Below the pieces are notes generated by a model. The model did no database searches. It was not told the origin of the DNA and worked only from the letters and a program-made list of their open reading frames with translations. Below, piece after piece: positions 19,594-28,262 of a DNA stretch of 64,000 nucleotides; position 1 is the first letter of the stretch; the number at the start of each line of letters is the position of its first letter. Position numbers and translations under genes: made by a program. Source of the stretch: Haloarcula vallismortis ATCC 29715 (GTDB lineage: Archaea > Halobacteriota > Halobacteria > Halobacteriales > Haloarculaceae); NCBI RefSeq assembly GCF_000337775.1, contig NZ_AOLQ01000004.1, forward strand, positions 221,035 to 285,034, given 5' to 3'.

Positions 19594-19794
19594 ATGAGTG
19601 ATGGAGAGGCTTTGGAGGAACTGGCGGCAGCGATGTACCATTTGCAGATGGCGGAGGCGGAAGCAGAGACAGAATCAATCCAGAATATGCTGAAGAACTC
19701 GCTGGATGATTTGGATATGCAGGCTCAGGAAATCCTGATGATTCTTGGCGAGAAGGAGTACCAGTCCGGAGAAATCCACGACGGGTCAAGCTGA
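19594..19794 (+). CDS. Small acidic helical protein
   Basis: 66 residues, MSDGEALEEL onward, predicted all-helical and rich in Glu and Met; no motif recognised. An AT-rich promoter (TTGTTTATC, then TTTATTGTATGT) lies just upstream, so the message is probably leaderless at this ATG. The open frame extends to 19552 but that part looks non-coding. Confidence 0.6.
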   Translation: MSDGEALEELAAAMYHLQMAEAEAETESIQNMLKNSLDDLDMQAQEILMILGEKEYQSGEIHDGSS

Positions 19795-19840
19795 AAAAGA
19801 CCGGTTCCCACCTTTTGATACCTGAAAAGGTGGTCCGTAG

Positions 19841-20752
19841 ATCGACGTCGACGAAGCACAGCAACTCTCCTACGCAGCAGTATCATTCAGACACCCTTTC
19901 AGCACCGAGGCATACGAACTCGGGTTCGCACCCGGCGTCAGAGAAGACTACACGTACCAGGCAGACGACCTGCCGAACGTTGATTTACCGGTTGTATTCC
20001 TTGACAACGATTTCCACGACCCGGATCTGGACAGGTTCCTGGAAAAGTTCAACGAGTACGATCCATCAGTGGCCGTCCTTGGGGATGCCTACACAGAAAG
20101 TGAAGCACGGGAGTTGAATCAGGCCGCTTGTGAGATACTGGAGGAGCAGCCCTACAAGCATCCAGTGGTGGTACCGAAATGTAGAGAGGCATTCGATGTG
20201 CTTGACAGCGAAGTCATCAAAGGCTACCCGAACGGTTACTCAGAACTGAAGCCCGAAGACTACAGCAATATCTCAGACTGGCGCGGCGAACCTGTACACA
20301 TACTCGGAGGCAGCCCCGAGTTGCAGTGGGAGGAAATTCAGAAGCTGACGCAGCCCAATCTTGCTGGAGACCCTCCTGCTGATATACGTGGGGTTGACTG
20401 GAACGGGTTCCAGAAGATCGCTTACCTCGGAGAGTACTGGAGTCCGGATGGTTGGCAGGAAGCTGACCACCTCAGCATCCGTGAAACAGTCAGGAAGAGC
20501 TTGGAGGAGATCAAGAAGTACTGGCAGGAAAAGAATGTGTGGCCGGAGACCGTGCCACAGGATATCTACGGTGACGCCGTCGAGGAGCCGGACGAGTACC
20601 TGTGGATGGATGACGGCGGCGACCCAATTACTGGAAGAGAAGAACTGGAGAAGGCCTACATCGGAGAATATGAGGAGAAAGGGAAGCTGGCGTTTAAGAG
20701 CGAAGCGGAGAAGAAATTCATCGAGTACCGAGAGGACCTGACCTTGGTATAG
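19841..20752 (+). CDS. Conserved hypothetical protein with an ATC start
   Basis: 303 residues. The frame opens right after TAG, and the first codon is ATC, seven bases after AAGGTGG; the first canonical start (GTG 20069) would remove 76 codons of clearly coding sequence (LPVVFLDNDFHDPDLDRFL). Other marked stretches are GYPNGYSELKPEDYS and IRGVDWNGFQKIAYLGEYW. The protein recalls a family widespread in haloarchaea and their viruses with a possible TIM-barrel or Rossmann core, but I do not know its activity. It stands between a small gene and convergent zinc ribbons. Confidence 0.7.
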   Translation: MDVDEAQQLSYAAVSFRHPFSTEAYELGFAPGVREDYTYQADDLPNVDLPVVFLDNDFHDPDLDRFLEKFNEYDPSVAVLGDAYTESEARELNQAACEILEEQPYKHPVVVPKCREAFDVLDSEVIKGYPNGYSELKPEDYSNISDWRGEPVHILGGSPELQWEEIQKLTQPNLAGDPPADIRGVDWNGFQKIAYLGEYWSPDGWQEADHLSIRETVRKSLEEIKKYWQEKNVWPETVPQDIYGDAVEEPDEYLWMDDGGDPITGREELEKAYIGEYEEKGKLAFKSEAEKKFIEYREDLTLV

Positions 20753-20826
20753 CAGAGGTCTGTCCCACTGACTCCGGAGTTAAGATACTCTTCACTCAAC
20801 AATAGTCCATCCGCTGAGTACTAAGT

Positions 20827-20976
20827 TCAGAACTCATACCTAGCGATATCCTCGAACCCACAGCTGGGGCACTTGTCGGCGGCCTTATCGAGAATTGTTC
20901 CGCAGCGCCTGCATTCGTATAATTCGCTGTCTGAAGGTCTGAGAAACTGTTTAACGTCTGCCAGCAACGAACTCAT
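20827..20976 (-). CDS. Small zinc-ribbon protein
   Basis: 49 residues with two CxxC pairs (CRRCGTIL and CPSCGFED) forming a rubredoxin-like zinc ribbon. The ATG overlaps the stop of the gene upstream (ATGA), so the pair is cotranslated. Likely a regulator or adaptor; function unknown. Confidence 0.7.
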   Translation of the reverse strand: MSSLLADVKQFLRPSDSELYECRRCGTILDKAADKCPSCGFEDIARYEF

Positions 20977-21128
20977 TCTGGGTGGACTACTTCGCTGCAG
21001 GCGGGGCACTCTGTCCACACCTCCTCTTCACCTGTCCGGGTTTCGTACCGGATGAGGATATGGTGCGGAAGTATCTCTTCATGGCAGGACGGACAGACTC
21101 CGAGCGGTGAAGGTTCCTGAGCAGCCAT
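20973..21128 (-). CDS. Small double-CxxC zinc protein
   Basis: 51 residues: CPSCHEEI near residue 12 and CPACSEVV near residue 40, separated by a strand-like segment. It is the first gene of a two-gene minus-strand unit. Both products are zinc ribbons, which suggests a joint role. Function unknown. Confidence 0.65.
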   Translation of the reverse strand: MAAQEPSPLGVCPSCHEEILPHHILIRYETRTGEEEVWTECPACSEVVHPE

Positions 21129-21262
21129 ACTTGTTTTTCTGGAAGAGGGGGAACAGAGGGGTTCGGGGGAGCGTGTGACATTGAGCGCCTCCGATAACGC
21201 CCTCTAACAAGGCCTGAATACTGGCTACCACATATAACTCAGGCAACCACAGTGGAAGTAAA

Positions 21263-21631
21263 GTGGAATTTGCTCTTAGTGATAGAGTAACGAATAATTG
21301 CCCAGAGTGCTTAGGAACGACGCCAATGCCGGGTCACGAACCTCGTCAGAAATATATGATCAAGGCCGAACTCGCTGCCGAAGTAGCAGACATGGTCGGC
21401 ATTGAGTCCTATGACCCGGAAAGGGAAGCACATGGCCCAGCGGATTTTCGTCGGGAGGAGATCGAGCAGATCTACGAAACGATCACTGGTGAAAACGGAG
21501 AGGAGCTATCTCAACGAGAAATGAACAACCTGATGATGCGAGAATTAGGTTCAGATCTCCACTCAAAATATCCCTTCGACCTTTCTCGAAAAGACCTCAA
21601 GGTTATCCACAAAGCTCTCTCCGGAGACTGA
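21263..21631 (+). CDS. Hypothetical protein near the restriction island
   Basis: 122 residues from GTG 21263, about 25 bases after a TATA-like ACATATAACT, so probably leaderless. There is one N-terminal cysteine pair (NNCPECLG) and a helical rest. The C-terminal part recalls a DNA-binding helical bundle (LSQREMNNLMMREL), but I do not recognise the family. It converges on the nuclease gene at 21646. Confidence 0.55.
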   Translation: MEFALSDRVTNNCPECLGTTPMPGHEPRQKYMIKAELAAEVADMVGIESYDPEREAHGPADFRREEIEQIYETITGENGEELSQREMNNLMMRELGSDLHSKYPFDLSRKDLKVIHKALSGD

Positions 21632-21645
21632 ACGGGCGGGCAGAT

Positions 21646-22662
21646 CTATATTTGACTCTGGAAGTTCCCGACAAAATCAGAGTAATCGGTTAGATCTATT
21701 TCTCCAAAGTCTACACTCTTGAACTCTGATTTCGGTATCATAAGTGTTTGAGTCCGTCCACCGGTCATTCCTGGGCCGCCGCCCTGAATTTGCCAAGCTG
21801 AAGCTCTAACTACATCAGATAACTGGATGGAGTGCCAATCCACAAACTCACGGTTGAATACGTGGAGTTCATCTGCTTCCTCCACCTCTCGGACGATGTA
21901 GATTGGATCAAGGCCCTTCGTCAATGCCACACGTAGCATCACGATTAGCCGACTTACGTCCAGCCCGAATAGCTCAGTAGCATCTTGGTACGCTGTCTTT
22001 TCCTTGATCTCATAGGGAACGATCTCCGAACCACTGACCAAGAGGCCATCAACGTCGAAATAGGTCCCCGTGAAGCTGTATACGTTCTTCAGATGATGGG
22101 AAAAGAAATGCTCCTTGTAGAACATCTCTTTCAGCACATCATCAGAGAAGTCAGACACAGCCTCAGTAAACTCATCTATGTAGTCTCCATCATCTTCAGT
22201 ACTCCTTCCCCGCGTTCTCCACGCCTCGGTTTCGTCCTCAATATCCACCTGCTCCAGCTCTCCACTATCGAAGTTGTAAGAGCGCCACTCCCACTCTAAC
22301 TCATGTTCAGGCGGAGTATCTCCTGACCCTCCTCGAAAACTACTCAGGCCTGATTGATCGCTCTCCACTACTGACGGGAAAATAACAGTTGTACCAGCGC
22401 TCTCCATCAGCTTTGTGGCCTCAACTTGTGCAGTTGATAGAGTATCTTCCTCCGCTGCATCCAGAATGAATGTGTAGATATTTTCCCACGGTTGGAACTC
22501 ATCGTTCTCAGGCTTCGGCTGGAACAGCATTACCTCTGAGATCGGCTCGATATCAGTTGCTTCGAGCCTGTTAAGGAAGCGAGCTTCAGCAATCATTCCT
22601 ACTGCCTTCTGCTGCGCCCAGTAAGTGTGGAGGTACTCGAGATATTCCGTTCGTTCCGTCAT
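21646..22662 (-). CDS. PD-(D/E)XK nuclease-like protein
   Basis: 338 residues. The core FDVDGLLVSGSEIVPYEIKEKT (residues about 208-229) has the Asp, then Glu-x-Lys spacing of PD-(D/E)XK nucleases. The N-terminal half is helical and the C-terminal part beta-rich. Its promoter faces that of the plus-strand restriction gene at 22810, and an operator-like 13-mer lies between them. It may be a restriction endonuclease or a nuclease for modified or foreign DNA. The family name is not known to me. Confidence 0.65.
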   Translation of the reverse strand: MTERTEYLEYLHTYWAQQKAVGMIAEARFLNRLEATDIEPISEVMLFQPKPENDEFQPWENIYTFILDAAEEDTLSTAQVEATKLMESAGTTVIFPSVVESDQSGLSSFRGGSGDTPPEHELEWEWRSYNFDSGELEQVDIEDETEAWRTRGRSTEDDGDYIDEFTEAVSDFSDDVLKEMFYKEHFFSHHLKNVYSFTGTYFDVDGLLVSGSEIVPYEIKEKTAYQDATELFGLDVSRLIVMLRVALTKGLDPIYIVREVEEADELHVFNREFVDWHSIQLSDVVRASAWQIQGGGPGMTGGRTQTLMIPKSEFKSVDFGEIDLTDYSDFVGNFQSQI

Positions 22663-22709
22663 AATCGACAGAAGTCGCGCCCGATCCGAAAGAGGAGATT
22701 ACAAGATAC

Positions 22710-22727
22710 ACACTATATACACACAAT
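22710..22727 (-). promoter_or_regulatory. Operator-like element shared with the methyltransferase promoter
   Basis: On the minus strand this reads ATTGTGTGTATATAGTGT. Its first 13 bases (22715-22727) are identical to the site at 26683, in front of the Dcm gene and the small HTH gene. It lies between the divergent nuclease genes, in a position to control both. It probably binds one of the island's HTH proteins. Confidence 0.5.
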
Positions 22728-22809
22728 CTTCTGTATCCTATCTCGTGTGTAAAGAGTGTTTAAGATGTAATCTGTTCTCTTTGCGGTTTAATGAGTCACT
22801 TTCGGACAG

Positions 22810-23883
22810 ATGGCAGATTATTCCGGAGACCCCTCCGAGTTCAAGGTGTATTGGTTTGCCCGCGATCTCGTTGCCTCCAGCTATGGTAGTTACGCTACTA
22901 AGGAAACACAGACTCTGAAGCAGCTTTCCTCCCGACTGGGTAATGAACTCGAAGGAGAAGGCCTGTTGAACGAAACAGACCTTGAAACGCAGAAACAGCA
23001 GATCAGAGACACAATCACCGGCTCCGTCAACAAAACATACGGTGGCGATATCTCGAAGCGCTATAGACAGACCGAGGACCTAGCAGAAAGAATACTGCGA
23101 AGAATTGAAGAAGAGGATGATATCCGTGAATTTCGAATAGCGATTGACGCTGTCGTTCGTACCAGCGAAATTCTGGATACAGCTCCAAGCTTTGGAAAAC
23201 AGGAAATCATCCGTATAGTGAACGAAACCCTCGAAACGGATAGAGGAGATCTTGATCCTTCAAAGGCCTATGATGCACTGTACAACGTCGATTTTGAGGG
23301 AGAAGCTTATCAGCTCGGAGCTCAACGAGAACCCCTGATCGACTATGTCTATGAGGAAATGGCAGAACTTCGAGATAGCCCGCACATCGAGCAAAGAGAA
23401 GTAGCCAGAATAATCTCTGGGATAGTTCAAGAGTACGAACGTAGAGCCGGTCAGAGCCGGGCCTCTACAGCCGGGAATGTTCTCGAAACCGGTCTCCAGC
23501 ATATCTTCAATCAATTCCAGATTCCTGCTACTGGAGACCCTGCGCACTTCGGAGACCTTGAAATCGACAACATGGTCGACGGTCCGGAAGGCAGCATCGG
23601 GTTCTCCTGCAAACGAACCCTCCGCGAACGTTTCCGCCAGAGCCTTTCGAGAGAGGCGGAGATTGGAGTGGATGAAGTCTGGTTTGTCTCTCTATTGATG
23701 GCTGACGTCTCCAAGGAGAAACTGCAGGACATCAGCAACGATGGAAGCAGGATCTACGTCCCACGGGACTCCTTCGTCTGGAACCGATACAACAACGACG
23801 ACGGTCTTTCCTACACGCTTCGGCCTGCTGACCAGTTTATCGAGGACGTGGTCGAGTTCACAGGGGTTTCAGCCGATCTATGA
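22810..23883 (+). CDS. EcoRII/BsaWI-like restriction endonuclease
   Basis: 357 residues. The active-site block near residue 250 is IDNMVDGPEGSIGFSCKRTL followed by RERFRQS: an acidic residue, then CK and a downstream arginine-rich helix, as in the EcoRII/BsaWI group (Cys-Lys-Thr-x-x-x-Arg). The N-terminal 200 residues are helical and may serve dimerisation or recognition. Its stop overlaps the start of a second such gene (ATGA). Target site unknown; relatives cut CCGG- or CCWGG-type sites, which would fit the C5-methyltransferase nearby. Confidence 0.75.
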   Translation: MADYSGDPSEFKVYWFARDLVASSYGSYATKETQTLKQLSSRLGNELEGEGLLNETDLETQKQQIRDTITGSVNKTYGGDISKRYRQTEDLAERILRRIEEEDDIREFRIAIDAVVRTSEILDTAPSFGKQEIIRIVNETLETDRGDLDPSKAYDALYNVDFEGEAYQLGAQREPLIDYVYEEMAELRDSPHIEQREVARIISGIVQEYERRAGQSRASTAGNVLETGLQHIFNQFQIPATGDPAHFGDLEIDNMVDGPEGSIGFSCKRTLRERFRQSLSREAEIGVDEVWFVSLLMADVSKEKLQDISNDGSRIYVPRDSFVWNRYNNDDGLSYTLRPADQFIEDVVEFTGVSADL

Positions 23884-24587
23884 ATGGAGATGTAAAATCT
23901 CGGATTGAGCGATACACCTACTGGGATATCTTCGAGGACGACGTTAACCGCAGAACCGACCGTGAAATCCTCACAGATATAGAGGGCCTGATGACCAACG
24001 TAGTCGACGAGGTTACAGAACGGGCACGAGAGAATGGAAAAGATGTCTCACAGGTCCGTTCCAACGTTGCTGGGAATTACTTCCAGGCACTGGTCTCATA
24101 CGCTACAGCCGACGTTGCAGCTGAAAATGGGCTAAGACTCCTTCACAGCAAAAAGCTTGAGTCGACAGAACTAGCGGATGCAGTTCCCATAATCGGTGGA
24201 GAAGATGAGACTATCCTATCGCCCGACTCTGATATAGTCTACTACGATCCGGATGGAGGACCTATCTTCATTATCTCGTGTAAGACAAGTTTCCGTGAAA
24301 GAATGGCTCAGAGCGGTATGTGGAAGCTGATGTTTGAGGTCGCCACGCATTCCTGTACTGATCCTGATTGCCCTACGCACAACTATTCTTTCTCAGGAGA
24401 GTTTGAACGGGATATCTACATGGGATTCGGTACGGTTGATTTCTACGACGACGTCGAATCCAAAGATATTGTAGAACTATTCGACTTCGGATATGCGCCT
24501 ACAGTAGATGAAGGAACTTCTGGAGTAGCCTATCCCATGGAACGACTGATAGACCACATCGAGGACGAATGGAGCAGCTTTAGATAA
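23880..24587 (+). CDS. Second EcoRII/BsaWI-like restriction endonuclease
   Basis: 235 residues. The catalytic block near residue 135 is IIGGEDETILSPDSDIVYYD then FIISCKTSFRERMAQSG. It repeats the CK-T-x-x-x-R signature of its neighbour on a shorter scaffold, and a CTDPDCPTH segment may bind zinc. Starts within the stop of the upstream gene, so the two are translated together, possibly as subunits of one heteromeric enzyme. Ends convergent with the methyltransferase-like gene at 24580. Confidence 0.72.
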   Translation: MNGDVKSRIERYTYWDIFEDDVNRRTDREILTDIEGLMTNVVDEVTERARENGKDVSQVRSNVAGNYFQALVSYATADVAAENGLRLLHSKKLESTELADAVPIIGGEDETILSPDSDIVYYDPDGGPIFIISCKTSFRERMAQSGMWKLMFEVATHSCTDPDCPTHNYSFSGEFERDIYMGFGTVDFYDDVESKDIVELFDFGYAPTVDEGTSGVAYPMERLIDHIEDEWSSFR

Positions 24588-25212
24588 CTCCGCCCCACTG
24601 CTTTGCCATGGCTTCTGCTACACCTGGGAAGAACCTGCTTCTTTCTTTACTTCTTTCTTCGCTGGGGGGCATCCTGTGTACTCTTGCTTCTCTTTTGTCT
24701 TCATCCTCGATTACATCTGTAGGTTCGAGTTTGGGAAGATTCTTCAACCATAGACATATCCCTTTTTTCTCGGGTTCTCCGAACTGCCATGGCTGAATGG
24801 TTTGTCTCTGTTCCTCAGGGTAGTCTTCAATGCCTGCTACCTTCTTCCCCCATTTGTGCATAACAGGGTTTTCTACCGCTATATGCGGTATTTTTTCACA
24901 ATTCAGTAATTTTCTGAAGAACACTCCGCCTTCAACCATATCCTGCCATCTTTCCTCTTTCTCATACAACCATCTTACCCCTGAATTACTGAGATAGGTA
25001 CATGGTGGATGTGCAATCATCAAATCAAACTCTTCGCCTCTCTCCTCTAACAGTTCCAAGACATCTCCCTGAATATGATACTCGCTATTTTTTTCGGTCT
25101 CCTCCAGATCACAGCTTACAGCATCAAACCCTTCGTTTCTGAAAGCGTCTCTCACTATTCCTGAAAATTCGCAGGCAACCAGCACTTTACCGCTATTGCT
25201 TTCTGCAGCCAT
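24580..25212 (-). CDS. Small C5-methyltransferase-like protein
   Basis: 210 residues, Rossmann fold. VLVACEFSGIVRDAF is an SAM-binding motif I, IAHPPCTYLSNSG a motif IV with the Pro-Cys of cytosine-C5 enzymes, and VENPVMHKWG an ENV-like motif. It has no room for a target-recognition domain. Similar small proteins occur in phages and are labelled cytosine methyltransferases without much evidence. It lies 53 bases downstream of the large methyltransferase gene in the same orientation. Could be an inactive paralogue or act on nucleotides. Confidence 0.7.
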   Translation of the reverse strand: MAAESNSGKVLVACEFSGIVRDAFRNEGFDAVSCDLEETEKNSEYHIQGDVLELLEERGEEFDLMIAHPPCTYLSNSGVRWLYEKEERWQDMVEGGVFFRKLLNCEKIPHIAVENPVMHKWGKKVAGIEDYPEEQRQTIQPWQFGEPEKKGICLWLKNLPKLEPTDVIEDEDKREARVHRMPPSEERSKERSRFFPGVAEAMAKQWGGVI

Positions 25213-25265
25213 ATTTGTTTATCTTGAAATTTATTTTTAAATTATTTATTCTAAAACAGAGGGAG

Positions 25266-26624
25266 TCAATCTGCCTCCTGCGGTTCCTCTTCTTGGATAG
25301 GCTGATTGAAGATCTCCGTCCGAATAGCAGTGCCGAGAGCTTGAGCCAGTAACGGCGGAACGGCGTTACCCACCTGTTTGAAGGCGTGAGTGCGTGAGAC
25401 GGGGAACTCGAATGTGTCCTTGAACGATTGCAGCCGTGCTGCCTCTCGAACCGTGATTGAACGGGCCTCATTCGGATGGATGAACATATGCCCGTCCTTG
25501 TAGAGATGTGCCACAATCGTGGTGGACGGTTCCTTCGGGTTCTGCTTTTTCAGTTTATCCGGGAAGATATCAGTCCGGTAGGGCTGGTGCTCCTCTGGGA
25601 TATCTCCAATGATATACGAGGTCCCTTCTCCAAGAAGTTTGTAGAGAGTCAGGTCACGCATATTATGGCCACGGCACTCGTGGTTCAAGAGATCTTGTTC
25701 CTCCCAGTCCTGTTCCTCGTCGAGATCTCTTGCCCAGTACTGGTACTCTGAAACTGGACCTATTTCATATTCTTCTGCTTTGGTTGGCGGTGTCTCACCC
25801 TTGGGGGAGACAGGAGGGAGGTCGAAGATACCATCAGCCACAGTGTTCCAGGGCTCTTTATTCCGCTTGTTCTTGCGGAAAGTGGGAAACTCTTCTTCTT
25901 CACGGTTGTCGACGAAACCGTCGAGTGTGTGCTGATCTTCTTCGGAGCGCTTGGAGGGATCTTTCTTGTACTTGATTTTCTTCTCTTCCTCATTCTTGGG
26001 AGGCCGGTGTGTCTCCCACTGCTCCATATCCGGGTTTTCCGCACCTAATCGGTTTCCAATAAAGAACAGCCGACTCCGGTGTTGGGGTACGCCGTAGTTC
26101 GCGGAGTCCAAAAGCTGGACCTTGACATTATAGTCTAGGTCAAGATCCATATCTGCGACCTCTCTTTCGCCACGCATTTGTTCCTTGATGGTGTCGACGA
26201 CAGGTTTGCCGTCCTCGTTTTCTGCGGAGAGCATACCCTCGACGTTTTCCATCAGGAAGGCCTTTGGCTGATAGTGGTCGACGAATCGAAGAAACTCCTC
26301 GTAAAGGAGGTGACGTTCGTCACTCTGGTTATCGCGTCCTTCAAGTGAATTGATCTTGCTGCGGCCGACAAGTGAGAAAGTTGGGCAGGGTGGTCCACCT
26401 GCGACGAGGTCCAGTTCGCCTTCCTCTAAGCCGAGGTCTGGTGGCTCTTCTTCACGGATGTCGCCCACCGTCATTTCGCATTCATGGTTTGCATCGTAGG
26501 TGGGCTTCGTATTCTCTTCGTGGTCAATTCCCCAGAGAACTTCGAACCCGGCGTCGTGGAGGCCTTGAGATAGGCCGCCGGCCCCGCAGAAGAGGTCGAT
26601 AGCTGTGAGACGTTCCTCGGTCAT
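25266..26624 (-). CDS. DNA (cytosine-5-)-methyltransferase
   Basis: 452 residues with the full C5-methyltransferase motif order: DLFCGAGGLSQG (I), GGPPCPTFSLVGRS (IV, catalytic Cys), ENVEGM (VI), QHRSRLFFIGNR (VIII), then a target-recognition region of about 170 residues, ARLQSF (IX) and KQVGNAVPPLLA (X). It methylates the 5-position of cytosine at a site that cannot be read from the sequence. It probably protects element DNA from the neighbouring nucleases. The promoter lies at about 26640-26700 with a shared operator. Confidence 0.93.
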   Translation of the reverse strand: MTEERLTAIDLFCGAGGLSQGLHDAGFEVLWGIDHEENTKPTYDANHECEMTVGDIREEEPPDLGLEEGELDLVAGGPPCPTFSLVGRSKINSLEGRDNQSDERHLLYEEFLRFVDHYQPKAFLMENVEGMLSAENEDGKPVVDTIKEQMRGEREVADMDLDLDYNVKVQLLDSANYGVPQHRSRLFFIGNRLGAENPDMEQWETHRPPKNEEEKKIKYKKDPSKRSEEDQHTLDGFVDNREEEEFPTFRKNKRNKEPWNTVADGIFDLPPVSPKGETPPTKAEEYEIGPVSEYQYWARDLDEEQDWEEQDLLNHECRGHNMRDLTLYKLLGEGTSYIIGDIPEEHQPYRTDIFPDKLKKQNPKEPSTTIVAHLYKDGHMFIHPNEARSITVREAARLQSFKDTFEFPVSRTHAFKQVGNAVPPLLAQALGTAIRTEIFNQPIQEEEPQEAD

Positions 26625-26682
26625 CTGTTCAGACGAATGTAGCGGCGGTCGTTTAAAGTTCCTATTCGGGGCATGTGCTTAT

Positions 26683-26700
26683 ATTGTGTGTATATTGTAA
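26683..26700 (+). promoter_or_regulatory. Operator-like element between the methyltransferase and HTH genes
   Basis: ATTGTGTGTATATTGTAA; bases 26683-26695 equal the 13-mer at 22715-22727 in reverse orientation. It sits between the divergent methyltransferase (start 26624) and HTH gene (start 26741), like the control site of a C-protein-regulated restriction system. Confidence 0.5.
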
Positions 26701-26740
26701 CCAACTTAAATACTTCGCTACGGCAAATTCCCTGTACTGA

Positions 26741-26995
26741 ATGGACGTCGAGGAATATTCGTGGGTGAAAGCCAGCGAGTACCGTGAGAATCTTCTGCTC
26801 GCGCTCGAGGATAAACCTCGTACGCCGAAAGAGCTGTCAGAGATGACTGACTACTACCTGAGCCACGTCAGCAATGTTCTCTCAGATCTGGACGATCACG
26901 GCCTCGCAGAATGCATAACACCCGACCGGAAGAAAGGCCGTCTATGGAAAGTGACCGAAAAAGGCGAAGAAATAATTGAGGACCTGAAACGGTGA
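26741..26995 (+). CDS. Winged-helix regulator of the restriction island
   Basis: 84 residues with a winged HTH (TPKELSEMTDYYLSHVSNVL, then DLDDHGLAEC) and a beta wing (KKGRLWKVTEKG). It resembles small PadR/ArsR-like archaeal repressors. Divergent from the methyltransferase with an operator-like repeat between them, so autoregulation is likely. Its stop overlaps the next start (GTGA). Confidence 0.8.
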   Translation: MDVEEYSWVKASEYRENLLLALEDKPRTPKELSEMTDYYLSHVSNVLSDLDDHGLAECITPDRKKGRLWKVTEKGEEIIEDLKR

Positions 26996-27786
26996 CCGAG
27001 CAATCATCCCTACCATTTGGAAAGACTGACGTCACCAGCGAAGAACTCAAACAGCTAATTGATACAGAAGAGGCCATCATACAGGCAAAAAAAGGAGGAG
27101 TAAAAGATACAGAGCAGCAGATCAGCGATTTTATCAACTGTATTCCTAACCTCTTGAACTGGCTTGAAGACCATGGGCGAAGGTATCCGTGGAGGGAAAC
27201 AGAGGATCCGTGGAAAGTCTACTTAGCTGAGATTCTCCTCCAGCGAACACGAGGAGATGCCGTTGAGAAAATATACTCGGACGTAATTCAACAGTTTCCG
27301 ACCCCAGAAGCTCTGAATCAGGCCTCAGAAGAAGAGATTAGGGAAGTCGTTCACTCTCTCGGCTTTGTGAATCACAGACAGAGAACGCTAGAAGAGGTCG
27401 GGAGAATTTTCACCCAAGAGTTCAATGGAGAAATCCCGAACTCCATCGAGGATTTGAAGAAACCATGGCGAGTGGGTGACTACTCTGCGAGGGCTACCCA
27501 GCTATTTGCAAGGGGAGAACCCATGGCCTTGGTCGATTCCAACTTCGCCAGAGTAATCGGCAGAGTTCTTGGATATGAAATGCCACAGCAACCTCACAAG
27601 AGCGATGACGTGTATGCACTGCTGGATGCGCTCACACCAACTGATTCAGATATTACACGGAGTTTCAATTTAGCCGTTCTCGATCTCGGAGCTCTCGTAT
27701 GCACGCCTGACAGCCCAAATTGTGAATCGTGCCCTATTAGCGCTGCCTGCCACTACTACCGGTTAACAAGGATGGAGGGCGACTAA
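26992..27786 (+). CDS. T:G mismatch DNA glycosylase, Mig/MutY-type HhH-GPD
   Basis: 264 residues. The body matches Mig.MthI: LAEILLQRTRGDAVEKIY, then WRVGDYSARATQLFA with the catalytic-position tyrosine, then ALVDSNFARVIGRVLG with the aspartate. CTPDSPNCESCPISAAC gives the 4Fe-4S ligand set C-X6-C-X2-C-X5-C. Such enzymes excise T opposite G after 5-methylcytosine deaminates, and in Methanothermobacter the gene also sits beside its C5-methyltransferase. The N-terminal 45 residues are extra. GTG start coupled to the HTH gene. Confidence 0.88.
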   Translation: MTEQSSLPFGKTDVTSEELKQLIDTEEAIIQAKKGGVKDTEQQISDFINCIPNLLNWLEDHGRRYPWRETEDPWKVYLAEILLQRTRGDAVEKIYSDVIQQFPTPEALNQASEEEIREVVHSLGFVNHRQRTLEEVGRIFTQEFNGEIPNSIEDLKKPWRVGDYSARATQLFARGEPMALVDSNFARVIGRVLGYEMPQQPHKSDDVYALLDALTPTDSDITRSFNLAVLDLGALVCTPDSPNCESCPISAACHYYRLTRMEGD

Positions 27787-27788
27787 AT

Positions 27789-28238
27789 ATGGCATACTTT
27801 TGGCTGAATCAGAAAGGAACTGATGGAAGCAACTACCATGATGAGGTCGGAGAGGTCTACCACTACAGAGGGAACACGCCTGGAGCAAACCAGCTTTCCG
27901 AGGGTGACAAATTCATCTACTACCGTCCCGGTGATTATGTGATATTCGGAGCGGGAGAGATAGATCATATTGAGCGAAAAGAACGAGACCTTGACTCTGA
28001 ATCGGGGGTTGCTGTGGATTACTTCGCGCACATCACCAACTACCAGCCTTTTGAACCGCCGATAAGGCTCAAAGGTGTGAACGAGAGTGCCTTGAAGAAC
28101 AAGATCTCCTTCCTCAAGGATAAACCGGGGCTAACGGGAGTTCCACAACATAGCATACACCAGATATCCAAAGAGGATTTTAAGGCAATTATTGAGGCAG
28201 GAGAGAAAGAGGTCGGCCCAACTGGGGCAAGAGAATAA
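27789..28238 (+). CDS. PUA/EVE-like domain protein
   Basis: 149 residues. The opening MAYFWLNQKGTDGSNYHDE with an aromatic Trp/Asn-Gln strand, then GDKFIYYRPGDYVIFGAGEI, recalls the EVE/PUA-like fold of proteins that read modified bases. It has no nuclease motif. Six bases after the glycosylase gene, so cotranscribed. A role in recognising 5-methylcytosine or mismatches for the glycosylase is an inference from context. Confidence 0.55.
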   Translation: MAYFWLNQKGTDGSNYHDEVGEVYHYRGNTPGANQLSEGDKFIYYRPGDYVIFGAGEIDHIERKERDLDSESGVAVDYFAHITNYQPFEPPIRLKGVNESALKNKISFLKDKPGLTGVPQHSIHQISKEDFKAIIEAGEKEVGPTGARE

Positions 28239-28262
28239 CCTTCTCGGAGACAATATTGATTT

